Assembly (NCBI RefSeq): GCF_000772935.1
Contig: NZ_JPVR01000061.1
Span: 1 to 64,000, forward strand
Source of the DNA: Lysinibacillus boronitolerans JCM 21713 = 10a = NBRC 103108
Lineage (GTDB): Bacteria > Bacillota > Bacilli > Bacillales_A > Planococcaceae
DNA: 64,000 bases
Reading direction: 5' to 3'
Made by a program: the position numbers and the translations under genes. How positions within the stretch are numbered: the first letter of the stretch is position 1; every line of letters begins with the position of its first letter. Below are positions 55,124 to 64,000 of the stretch, one piece after another. A model generated the notes under the pieces. It was not told the origin of the DNA and did not search any database. It worked only from the letters and a program-made list of their open reading frames with translations.

Positions 55124-57223
55124 ATGAAAAAATCAAGAGGAATTGCCTTAAAACTTTCTTCCCTTATAATAGGATTATTTCTCATTTTATTTTTATCCTA
55201 TACTGTCATAACGGGGATTATTATAAAAAAGCAAAGTGTTGAAGACGCAGAGCATGGAACATTGCAAACAGCTGAATCCTCTGCAGCTATTATGAGTGAA
55301 CGCTTTAAGAAAGCCAATACGACATTACAAACAACAAAGCGTATCATAGAAAGCATGGAGAAGAATAATACGTTGTCTACCAAAGGTGTTATAGACATAA
55401 TGGAAAATAATTTAGCTAACAATAATGACATTCTTGGGGTAGGAGCAATCTTTGAGCAGAATTCTATTATTCTTGAACCAACTGAGGCTGCTTTAATAGA
55501 TACTAACAAGCGTTTTATACCTTATTTAAGTAAGAACGGAAATGATATCACGACTGCTCAAATCGAAGGTATTGATGATAAGAGTGTTTCTGAGTGGTAT
55601 TGGGTACCAAAAGAAGACAGACGTGCAGTTTTGACGGAGCCCTATGATTATAATGTAAATGGGCAATCTGTATTAATGACAACGATTTCGGTGCCATTAA
55701 TCAATGCTTCTGGAGCATTTTTCGGTGTATTGACAGCGGATGTATCAATAGACTTTTTAAATGATTTAACAAAATCGAACGCCCCAGCAGGCGGTTACGC
55801 AGCAATTATTACGAATAAAGGTGTGCTAACAGCTAACAGTTTTGGTGAAGAGCTTGTTGGGCGCAATATGCAAGAGGATCCTACTTGGACAAGTATTAGT
55901 AAGACAATGGAAAATGGTGAACTAACAAGTATGTACGCTGATTCTAATCAGCTGAAGGAAAAGGCATATAATGTTTTTGCTCCAATGATTTTAGAGGGCA
56001 TTGACGAAACTTGGACTGTTCAAGTCGTGTTAGCTGAATCAAAGATCCTAGAGACATATAATCATGTATTTGTATTTACGATTATTGCTTCTATTATTAT
56101 GGTCATTTTGATGACAGTTGCAAGTGTGTTATTCATCTATAAACAGTTAAAGCCACTTAAATTTTTACGTGCATCGATTGAAACGGCAGCCGAAGGGGAT
56201 TTAACACAAAAGGTAGAGGAGAAATATATTAAGCCTGATGAAATTGGAGCAGTGGCTGTGGCCTATAATAATATGTTGGATAAAACCAATAGTGCAATTC
56301 AAACCGTTCTAAATTCTACGAGGTTATTGAACCAATCTTCTAATCAGGTAAATGAGGCATTTAATGAGGTAGTTGCTTCTAGTCAGGAGGTTTCGGTAGC
56401 TATCAACGAAATTGCACAGGGAGCTTCGAAGCAATCAGAGGATACAGAAGAAACAAATTATCGGATGATGGATTTATCTGATCAGATTGATGCCATTACG
56501 TCCCTTTCCAATGAAATGGATGAGCTATCTCATAAAACAGGTGTAACAACGGAAAAAGGATTGCATGAGGTTGAAAGTTTAAGAGTGCGTAATATGGAGA
56601 CAAATGAGATGAATGGGCGTATCCAGCAGCAAATAGAATCATTAGCTTCTAATATTGCCAATATTAATCAGATCATTGCTTCGATCCAAAGCATTACCGA
56701 GCAGACTAATCTGCTAGCTTTAAATGCAAGTATTGAGGCAGCACGTGCTGGTGAACATGGTAAAGGATTTGCTGTAGTAGCAGAGGAAGTTAGAAAGCTA
56801 GCAGAACAATCTAAGAATGAAACAGAAATTATTAAGAGTACGGTAGAAAGCATTCTTGAAAATTCTCAGCAAACGGTTGCTGTTATTGCATCTAATGCAG
56901 ATTTAATGCAATCACAAAATGAGTCAGTACAAAGCACGCAACTAGCATTTAAAGATAGCAGTGACTTGTCAGGTTCAATTGCCAATTCTATTAGTGAATT
57001 AATGAATAAATTATCTAGTATGTTAGAGCATAAAAATCAGGCAATCATGGCTATCCAAAGCATTTCGGCTATTTCAGAGCAAACAGCAGCCTCTGCGGAA
57101 CAAGTAAGTGCTTCCGCAATGGATCAACAAGCAGAATTACAAAAAGTAGCAGAGTCTATTCAAAATATGAACGATATTTCAAACGAGCTACAAGAGGTTG
57201 TAAATCGATTTAAGCTTGCTTAA
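55124..57223 (+). CDS. Methyl-accepting chemotaxis protein
   Basis: A chemoreceptor of about 699 residues: TM1 ([21 protein letters not shown]), a dCache_1-type sensor (about 35-305; [19 protein letters not shown] and [21 protein letters not shown] are typical), TM2 ([21 protein letters not shown]), HAMP and signalling domain with tip [23 protein letters not shown] 55124 follows GGGGGTG; the GTG at 55109 lies within that site. It differs in sensor sequence from the receptor at 9492, so another ligand is expected. Monocistronic, with a terminator. Confidence 0.92.
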   Translation: MKKSRGIALKLSSLIIGLFLILFLSYTVITGIIIKKQSVEDAEHGTLQTAESSAAIMSERFKKANTTLQTTKRIIESMEKNNTLSTKGVIDIMENNLANNNDILGVGAIFEQNSIILEPTEAALIDTNKRFIPYLSKNGNDITTAQIEGIDDKSVSEWYWVPKEDRRAVLTEPYDYNVNGQSVLMTTISVPLINASGAFFGVLTADVSIDFLNDLTKSNAPAGGYAAIITNKGVLTANSFGEELVGRNMQEDPTWTSISKTMENGELTSMYADSNQLKEKAYNVFAPMILEGIDETWTVQVVLAESKILETYNHVFVFTIIASIIMVILMTVASVLFIYKQLKPLKFLRASIETAAEGDLTQKVEEKYIKPDEIGAVAVAYNNMLDKTNSAIQTVLNSTRLLNQSSNQVNEAFNEVVASSQEVSVAINEIAQGASKQSEDTEETNYRMMDLSDQIDAITSLSNEMDELSHKTGVTTEKGLHEVESLRVRNMETNEMNGRIQQQIESLASNIANINQIIASIQSITEQTNLLALNASIEAARAGEHGKGFAVVAEEVRKLAEQSKNETEIIKSTVESILENSQQTVAVIASNADLMQSQNESVQSTQLAFKDSSDLSGSIANSISELMNKLSSMLEHKNQAIMAIQSISAISEQTAASAEQVSASAMDQQAELQKVAESIQNMNDISNELQEVVNRFKLA

Positions 57224-57228
57224 AGGGA

Positions 57229-57263
57229 AAGGCTGCCTTCGTTATAGAGGCAGTCTTCTTTTA
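57229..57263 (+). terminator. Rho-independent terminator
   Basis: AAGGCTGCCT pairs with AGGCAGTCTT, followed by CTTTTATT, after the chemoreceptor gene. Confidence 0.75.
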
Positions 57264-57334
57264 TTGTGAAAGTCAGAGAAATTGACCTAGAAGGAATTCG
57301 GCACTACTATTAACACTGGAAGGGGGACATTGAT

Positions 57335-58264
57335 ATGATGTATCTCGGAATGATTTTCTTTCAAATTGTTGTACCTATTTTAGTGTTACTTGTAATAGGC
57401 GCTATACTACAAAAGAAATTTCGCTTTAATTTAAAAGCATTATCTCAGCTTATTACATATTGCTTTATGCCAGCAGCTGTTTTTGTAAATTTATATGAAA
57501 CGCATGTAGAGTTATCTGTACTGGGAGAGGTCGGATTATTTATTGTACTCTTTATCGGTAGTCAAATGATACTCAGTCATTTTATGGCGAAAGGGCTCGG
57601 TTTAGCTAGAACAGAGGCAGCTGTCTTTAAAAATAGTGTGGTGCTTATTAACTCAGGTAATTATGGTATTCCGGTGGCTCAAATGATTTTTGCCACGCAA
57701 CCTATTGGAGTAGCCATTCAGGTCATGCTCGTAATCTTTCAAAATATGACTACGTATACATATGGTTTATACAATTTAATTTCTTCTACAAAATCGGGTA
57801 TGACAATCATTAAGGATTTCTTTAAAATGCCCATTATTCATGCGCTGATTATAGGTGTCGCTATGAACTATTTTGATATCGGTATACCACAATTTATCAA
57901 AATACCTGTAGAACATGTGGCAGATGGATTTATTGCTGTGGCATTAATTACATTAGGTGCGCAATTATCACAACTAGAGATGAAATCAATGTTTAATAAA
58001 ACTGTCTTTATCAGTTGTTTTACGCGATTAATTATTGGACCATCAGTTGCATTAGCCATTATTTATGTATTGGGATTAGATGGAGTCGTCGCACAATCAC
58101 TGTTTATAGCTAGTGCCTTTCCAACATCTCGTAATAGTTCTAGTCTAGCATTAGAATATGATGTAGAATCTGCAACAGCAGCGCAAGCAGTTTTATTTTC
58201 AACAATTGTAAGCTGTATAACTGTAACCATTGTGATATATTTTGCGGAAGTATTATTTACCTAG
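57335..58264 (+). CDS. AEC family transporter
   Basis: A 309-residue membrane protein with about ten helices in the two-half layout of the auxin efflux carrier family. NSVVLINSGNYGIPVAQM near residue 105 and LGAQLSQLEM near 205 are conserved in the family. Bacterial members carry malate, malonate or other organic acids, but the substrate cannot be read here. AAGGGGG precedes the ATG. It lies upstream of the TPP riboswitch but has a separate function as far as can be told. Confidence 0.87.
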   Translation: MMYLGMIFFQIVVPILVLLVIGAILQKKFRFNLKALSQLITYCFMPAAVFVNLYETHVELSVLGEVGLFIVLFIGSQMILSHFMAKGLGLARTEAAVFKNSVVLINSGNYGIPVAQMIFATQPIGVAIQVMLVIFQNMTTYTYGLYNLISSTKSGMTIIKDFFKMPIIHALIIGVAMNYFDIGIPQFIKIPVEHVADGFIAVALITLGAQLSQLEMKSMFNKTVFISCFTRLIIGPSVALAIIYVLGLDGVVAQSLFIASAFPTSRNSSSLALEYDVESATAAQAVLFSTIVSCITVTIVIYFAEVLFT

Positions 58265-58328
58265 TAAGATAAAAAATAACTTCCATCTCTTAGTATTATC
58301 TGCTACACTAGCATCAAACTAAATAGTA

Positions 58329-58428
58329 TTAACTAGGGGAGTCTGATGAGTCAGGCTGAGAGGGAAACGCTACGAAGTTTCTTGACCCTTTGGACCTGAT
58401 CTGGCTCATACCAGCGTGGGAAAGTTAA
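58329..58428 (+). promoter_or_regulatory. TPP (THI-box) riboswitch
   Basis: The conserved parts are present in order: GGGGAGTC, CTGATGAG and CTGAGAGGG in the pyrimidine-sensing half, then ACCCTTTGGACCTGATCTGG and ATACCAGCGTGGGAAAGTT in the pyrophosphate-sensing half. The closing stem P1 is TTAACT (58329) with AGTTAA (58423). A terminator hairpin follows, so thiamine pyrophosphate should stop transcription before thiC. Confidence 0.96.
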
Positions 58429-58471
58429 GAAGCTATTGCAGAGTATGCAATCAATAGACCTTTACATTCGT

Positions 58472-58516
58472 GGCCGGATCCAAATAATTATTTTGGATTC
58501 GGCCTTTATTTTTTAG
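58472..58516 (+). terminator. Riboswitch-controlled terminator
   Basis: GGCCGGATCCAAA pairs with TTTGGATTCGGCC, then TTTATTTTTT. Its location between the riboswitch and thiC fits the expression platform. Confidence 0.88.
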
Positions 58517-58576
58517 ATTGTTGGGGTGAGCTAGAATCGGTCCTTATATCAAAATAAATTTAAGGGAGAGAAGTAG

Positions 58577-60358
<1,782 letters not shown>

Positions 60359-60363
60359 TGAAA

Positions 60364-60402
60364 GAAAAGGCTTATGTCAAAATATAGACATAGGCCTTTT
60401 CT
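60364..60402 (+). terminator. Terminator of thiC
   Basis: AAAAGGCTTATGTC pairs with GACATAGGCCTTTT, followed by CTTT. Confidence 0.8.
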
Positions 60403-60406
60403 TTAT

Positions 60407-60443
60407 CAAAAAACTCCATGTGAATAGTGGATTCACATGGAGT
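60407..60443 (-). terminator. Terminator of the catalase gene
   Basis: ACTCCATGTGAAT and ATTCACATGGAGT form a perfect 13-bp stem. On the minus strand it is followed by TTTTTT, so it ends the catalase transcript. Confidence 0.8.
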
Positions 60444-60479
60444 ATAAGTTGGATTTGGATATCAATAATTAAGTGGATA

Positions 60480-61985
60480 TTAAACGTTTGTTGGTTGTTT
60501 TACATATGGGTTTGTAAGGTCCATACCTTCTAATGAAAGACCCATCGCTTTTGCTACACCTTCACCATATGCTGGGTCGGCTAGATAGCAGTGAAGGATG
60601 TGACGGCGTTTGATAAATTCTTCAACAGAAGCCATATCATTCGCTGTATTTTCAAATAAGCGTTGTTGCTCTTCCGCAGTCAATAGACGGAATAGTTTAC
60701 CTGGTTGCTCAAAGTAATTATTATCGTCTTCACGGAAATCATGAATACCTGCATGACCATCAATGCGTAATTCAGGCTCTTTATGATCTAAATTATGCTC
60801 CCACTCGCCATAGCTATTTGGTTCATAGCTTAATGTCGAACCAAGATTGCCATCAAAGCGCATTGCTCCATCGCGGTGGAAAGTACGGAATGGACATTTT
60901 GGTGCGTTGACAGGAAGCATATAGTGGTTTACACCAAGACGATAGCGTTGTGCATCCGCATATGCAAAGATACGACCTTGTAGCATTTTATCTGGTGAGA
61001 AGCTGATGCCAGGAACAATGTTAGATGGTGCAAATGCAGCTTGTTCAACTTCTGCAAAGTAGTTGTCCGGGTTTTTGTTTAACTCGAACTCACCTACAGG
61101 AATTAATGGGAAGTCTTTTTTATACCATACCTTTGTTAAATCAAATGGGTTGTATGGTAGCTCACGCGCTTGCTCCTCTGTCATTACCTGAATGTACATT
61201 TTCCATTTAGGGAAATCGCCTTTTTCAATGGCTTCATATAAATCACGTTGTGAAGATTCACGGTCTTGACCAATAATCTCATTAGCCTCAGCACCAGTTA
61301 GGTTCTTAATGCCTTGCTCTGTACGGAAGTGGAATTTAACCCACACACGCTCATTATTAGCATTGATAAAGCTATACGTATGAGAACCAAATCCGTGCAT
61401 ATTGCGGTAACCAGCTGGAATACCACGGTCAGACATAACAATTGTCACTTGATGAAGTGCTTCAGGTAATGAAGTCCAGAAATCCCAGTTAGAGTTGGCA
61501 TTTTTCATATTTGTACGTGGGTCACGTTTTACCACGTGGTTTAAATCTGTAAAGTGTAATGGGTCGCGGAAGAAGAATACAGGTGTATTGTTCCCTACTA
61601 AATCCCAGTTTCCATCTTCTGTATAGAATTTAAGGGCAAAGCCACGAATATCTCGCTCTGCATCTGCTGCACCACGCTCACCAGCTACTGTAGAGAAACG
61701 TGCGAACATTTCAGTTTTCTTGCCGATCTCTGAGAAGATTTTCGCTTTTGTATATTGTGAAATATCATGCGTTACAGTAAAAGTACCAAATGCACCAGAG
61801 CCTTTTGCGTGCATACGACGTTCTGGAATTACTTCACGATTGAAATTTGCTAATTTTTCAACTAACCATACATCTTGAAGTAAAAGAGGGCCACGTGGAC
61901 CTGCTGACATAGAGTCATGGTTACTTACTACTGGAGCACCACCTGCTGTTGTAAATCGACGGCTACGATCATTTGCGTTTGTCAT
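60480..61985 (-). CDS. katA: Heme catalase KatA
   Basis: A 501-residue small-subunit (clade 3) catalase that breaks down hydrogen peroxide. The catalytic His is residue 59 ([14 protein letters not shown]), the Asn region is in [11 protein letters not shown], and the heme Tyr lies in [16 protein letters not shown]. No signal peptide is present, so it is cytosolic. AGGAGG precedes the ATG. A PerR-like box lies upstream at 62067, consistent with peroxide induction as in Bacillus. Monocistronic. Confidence 0.97.
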   Translation of the reverse strand: MTNANDRSRRFTTAGGAPVVSNHDSMSAGPRGPLLLQDVWLVEKLANFNREVIPERRMHAKGSGAFGTFTVTHDISQYTKAKIFSEIGKKTEMFARFSTVAGERGAADAERDIRGFALKFYTEDGNWDLVGNNTPVFFFRDPLHFTDLNHVVKRDPRTNMKNANSNWDFWTSLPEALHQVTIVMSDRGIPAGYRNMHGFGSHTYSFINANNERVWVKFHFRTEQGIKNLTGAEANEIIGQDRESSQRDLYEAIEKGDFPKWKMYIQVMTEEQARELPYNPFDLTKVWYKKDFPLIPVGEFELNKNPDNYFAEVEQAAFAPSNIVPGISFSPDKMLQGRIFAYADAQRYRLGVNHYMLPVNAPKCPFRTFHRDGAMRFDGNLGSTLSYEPNSYGEWEHNLDHKEPELRIDGHAGIHDFREDDNNYFEQPGKLFRLLTAEEQQRLFENTANDMASVEEFIKRRHILHCYLADPAYGEGVAKAMGLSLEGMDLTNPYVKQPTNV

Positions 61986-62066
61986 ATTAGTTTACCTCCT
62001 GAAAAAAATGTGAGTCAAACTCTTCGTCTATAACTATAACAAATATAAAATAGAATTGCTAGTACA

Positions 62067-62081
62067 TTATAATAATTATCG
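62067..62081. promoter_or_regulatory. PerR-like box before katA
   Basis: TTATAATAATTATCG matches the PerR consensus TTATAATNATTATAA at 12 of 14 defined positions. It lies about 80 bp upstream of katA and overlaps a minus-strand TATAAT, as repressors of this type usually do. Confidence 0.65.
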
Positions 62082-62282
62082 TTAAAGAATTTTTATATTT
62101 AAGTACAAACTATAAATATATGCGCTAGACATGCGAATTATACATAGTTTTTAGCTTTAATTTATTTTATTTAATCTCAATTTTATAGATAATTGTCACA
62201 TTAAGATCAAGATAATGACAGTATGATAAAAATCTTTATTGAAAATAAAATGAACTAATTGAAAATTATTTTAATCAATCTT

Positions 62283-63737
62283 TTAATTTTTTCTATATCG
62301 GTTAGGCGTAATACCAATTTGTTGCTTAAATAATTTTATGAAATAATTTGGGTCATCAAAACCGTTTAAATGAGCGATTTCACTAATAGCAAAATCTGTT
62401 TCTAGCAGCATTTTTGTGGCGTGATGAATTCTTACTTGCTGTAAATAGCGCTTAAATGGCAAGCCTTGTTTTTTTGAGAAAATCGTACTTAAATAATTGG
62501 GGCTTATTCCAAGCTTATGAGCGACAAAGGGAAGAGACAGTGCGCTATCTTTAAATTGTTGATCAATTACTTCTATAGCTAGTTCAACATAGTCAGCTCG
62601 TTTCTCTATTCGAGCTTCCCTTGCTAACTCAATTAATGTCTGCGTGAAAGAAATAATCCCATTGAGAATCGTATAAAATATAGGATGCTCAATAATTAAG
62701 TGAAATAGCTGACGGTAGTTTTGTTCGATAACCGCTTTTTCATGTAATTTATATTTCAGCATAAAGCGTCTAATTTGTGCTAAGACACTCGTCAGATGAA
62801 TGCGTAAATCATCTTGCTCATAATATATGCCTTCATTAGAAAGCCGATATAAAAATGTTTTAACGGCCTCTAGGTTTCCATCTTCCAAACTACTTATTAG
62901 TAATTGTTGTTCTTCTGGTGTTAGTAAGGGGTCAAAGGGCTGAGTCTCATATTGTTTGCTCGCATAAAAAATATGGCCAAAGCCTTCGTAAAAACTTTGA
63001 TGTAGTGCACGCTTTGTTAATGTATACATATTTTTAATGGTTGTAGGTGTCCCATCATATATCCCAATATTTAAAGAACTATTACTAATCACACGCCATT
63101 CCTTCATAAGTGTACGTACATCTTTTTCTACAATCCTTATATCATTTGTTTGAAAAAGACATACGATGCTATTAGATAGAGGATATGTTTTCATATGGAA
63201 GTGAATCGGTGTTTGTTGAAGCCAATTGTAAAGCTTATTGAAGGTTTCTGTATGCTCGGGTTCAATCATTGTGAAATGTATCGTTGTCTCAATTGAACTA
63301 GATTTATTATCTAAAAATAATTGATTATAAAAGGAATCATTTGTAGCCTCCTGCGCATCTTCTGTAACCTGTGGTGTGCGAAGAGAAATGGCTGTGAGTT
63401 TTTTCTTTAATAGCTCTAAATCAATAGGCTTCACAAAAAGATGTGCTACCTGTAAATCAATAGCCTTCAGTGCATTTTTAAATAATGGTTCTGTTGTCAT
63501 TGCTAAAATGGCGCCGGAAAGCTTTTGTAAATCGCGATGAAGAGCAGCTAAGCGATTATTGGGAAATAAATCGATATTTAACAGTATGGCGTCTGGTTCA
63601 AATTGTCGAATGCTTTGAGACACCTCTGAAATACTTGTACACATTTCAATAAAAACATCCCCTGGGAAATATGTATGTAAAAACCATTTTATTCCTGCTA
63701 GGTCGGTTGGATCGCGATCAATTAATAACAGCCTCAT
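62283..63737 (-). CDS. AraC-type response regulator with atypical receiver
   Basis: The protein has 484 residues: a receiver (about 1-115), a long middle region (about 140-370) and a C-terminal AraC-type double helix-turn-helix (LPFVAHKLGISPNYLSTIFSKKQGLPF; ISEIAHLNGFDDPNYFIKLFKQQIGITPNRY). This is the YesN-like layout often paired with YesM-type kinases. In the receiver, IDRDP and FVKPID are kept, but the beta-3 block reads LLNIDLFP where LLDI.MP is usual, so the phosphoacceptor Asp seems replaced by Asn. No kinase gene is adjacent in the window. The downstream targets are unknown. Confidence 0.87.
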   Translation of the reverse strand: MRLLLIDRDPTDLAGIKWFLHTYFPGDVFIEMCTSISEVSQSIRQFEPDAILLNIDLFPNNRLAALHRDLQKLSGAILAMTTEPLFKNALKAIDLQVAHLFVKPIDLELLKKKLTAISLRTPQVTEDAQEATNDSFYNQLFLDNKSSSIETTIHFTMIEPEHTETFNKLYNWLQQTPIHFHMKTYPLSNSIVCLFQTNDIRIVEKDVRTLMKEWRVISNSSLNIGIYDGTPTTIKNMYTLTKRALHQSFYEGFGHIFYASKQYETQPFDPLLTPEEQQLLISSLEDGNLEAVKTFLYRLSNEGIYYEQDDLRIHLTSVLAQIRRFMLKYKLHEKAVIEQNYRQLFHLIIEHPIFYTILNGIISFTQTLIELAREARIEKRADYVELAIEVIDQQFKDSALSLPFVAHKLGISPNYLSTIFSKKQGLPFKRYLQQVRIHHATKMLLETDFAISEIAHLNGFDDPNYFIKLFKQQIGITPNRYRKN

Positions 63738-64000
63738 ACCATCAGCCTTTCTTAAAATATTCTAGTTTCATATAAAAGTACGATTATATTAATAAAAATA
63801 ACATAGTAATCTGAAAAAAGTCTTGTTTTCTCTATTAAAATTCTCTATATTCTGAAAAAGGTAGTTAGTACAATGTAAATAGAGTAATTGATCATCAGCA
63901 GAAGCCAACGTTTGTTATGAAAACGCTTAATAAGTTTGATACTGATGTTTTTATATTACGAAAATTTGAATGAAGAGAATTTATTTACATAGCCATATAG
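63738..64000. other. Intergenic right edge, nothing recognised
   Basis: AT-rich sequence upstream of the AraC-type regulator. I see no start of another gene up to the window end and no clear regulatory palindrome. Confidence 0.4.

Overview
The window looks like a chromosome segment of a low-GC Gram-positive in the Bacillaceae/Planococcaceae, most likely Lysinibacillus or a close relative. This is an inference from several things: very large surface proteins with S-layer homology (SLH) domains, Bacillus-type two-component/ABC peptide-detoxification modules, a cysteine glutathione peroxidase, Fur and PerR boxes of Bacillus type, strong AAGGAGG-like ribosome binding sites, and frequent TTG/GTG starts. 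There are no rRNA or tRNA genes, no intact insertion sequences, no prophage and no CRISPR array.

Layout. 1-3.5 kb: 3' part of a huge repetitive SLH surface protein. 3.5-5.6 kb: a lone response regulator and a membrane-anchored metallophosphoesterase. 5.6-9.2 kb (minus): a four-gene operon with a Tat-signal oxidoreductase small subunit, its FAD/GMC large subunit, tatA and tatC, so a Tat translocase travels with its likely cargo. 9.5-16.3 kb: chemoreceptor, alanyl-tRNA editing protein, small acidic protein, VanZ-RDD membrane protein, CoA-disulfide-reductase-like enzyme and glutathione peroxidase. 16.4-21.6 kb: an ABC transporter of BceAB type plus a YxeA-like protein and a convergent response regulator/kinase pair, with a 22-bp-spaced direct repeat at the transporter promoter. 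21.8-29.6 kb: PH-domain protein, formamidase-family enzyme, HPP membrane protein, an unrecognised 491-residue protein whose gene carries a tight cluster of DnaA boxes, a class III CoA-transferase and a diguanylate cyclase. 29.6-30.4 kb has no convincing gene but holds a possible structured RNA and eight 42-bp repeats.

30.5-34.9 kb: a second large SLH surface protein. 35.7-42.9 kb: an AT-rich block with an ABC-2 transporter (one ATPase, two permeases), a response regulator with an intramembrane-sensing kinase, a second BceAB-type transporter and a 51-residue single-span membrane protein; this resembles a transferred antimicrobial-peptide resistance island. 43.2-48.9 kb (minus): a Fur-regulated siderophore cluster with an esterase, two substrate-binding lipoproteins and two AraC-type activators that carry their own substrate-binding-protein domain. 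49.1-51.9 kb: a broken MFS transporter, a secreted protein and the stump of a sensor kinase. 52.0-57.2 kb: a SARP-like response regulator whose kinase partner looks lost, a second surface protein sharing a domain with the 30.5-kb one, and a second chemoreceptor. 57.3-62 kb: AEC transporter, TPP riboswitch with thiC, and a catalase with a PerR-like box. 62.3-63.7 kb: an AraC-type response regulator whose phosphoacceptor aspartate appears replaced.

The window is rich in sensing and envelope functions: five response regulators or receiver proteins, two intact kinases, two chemoreceptors, one cyclic-di-GMP synthase, three ABC exporters and several surface proteins. The most notable non-genic signals are the DnaA-box cluster at 25.4-25.5 kb and the phased 42-bp palindrome array at 30.0-30.3 kb.
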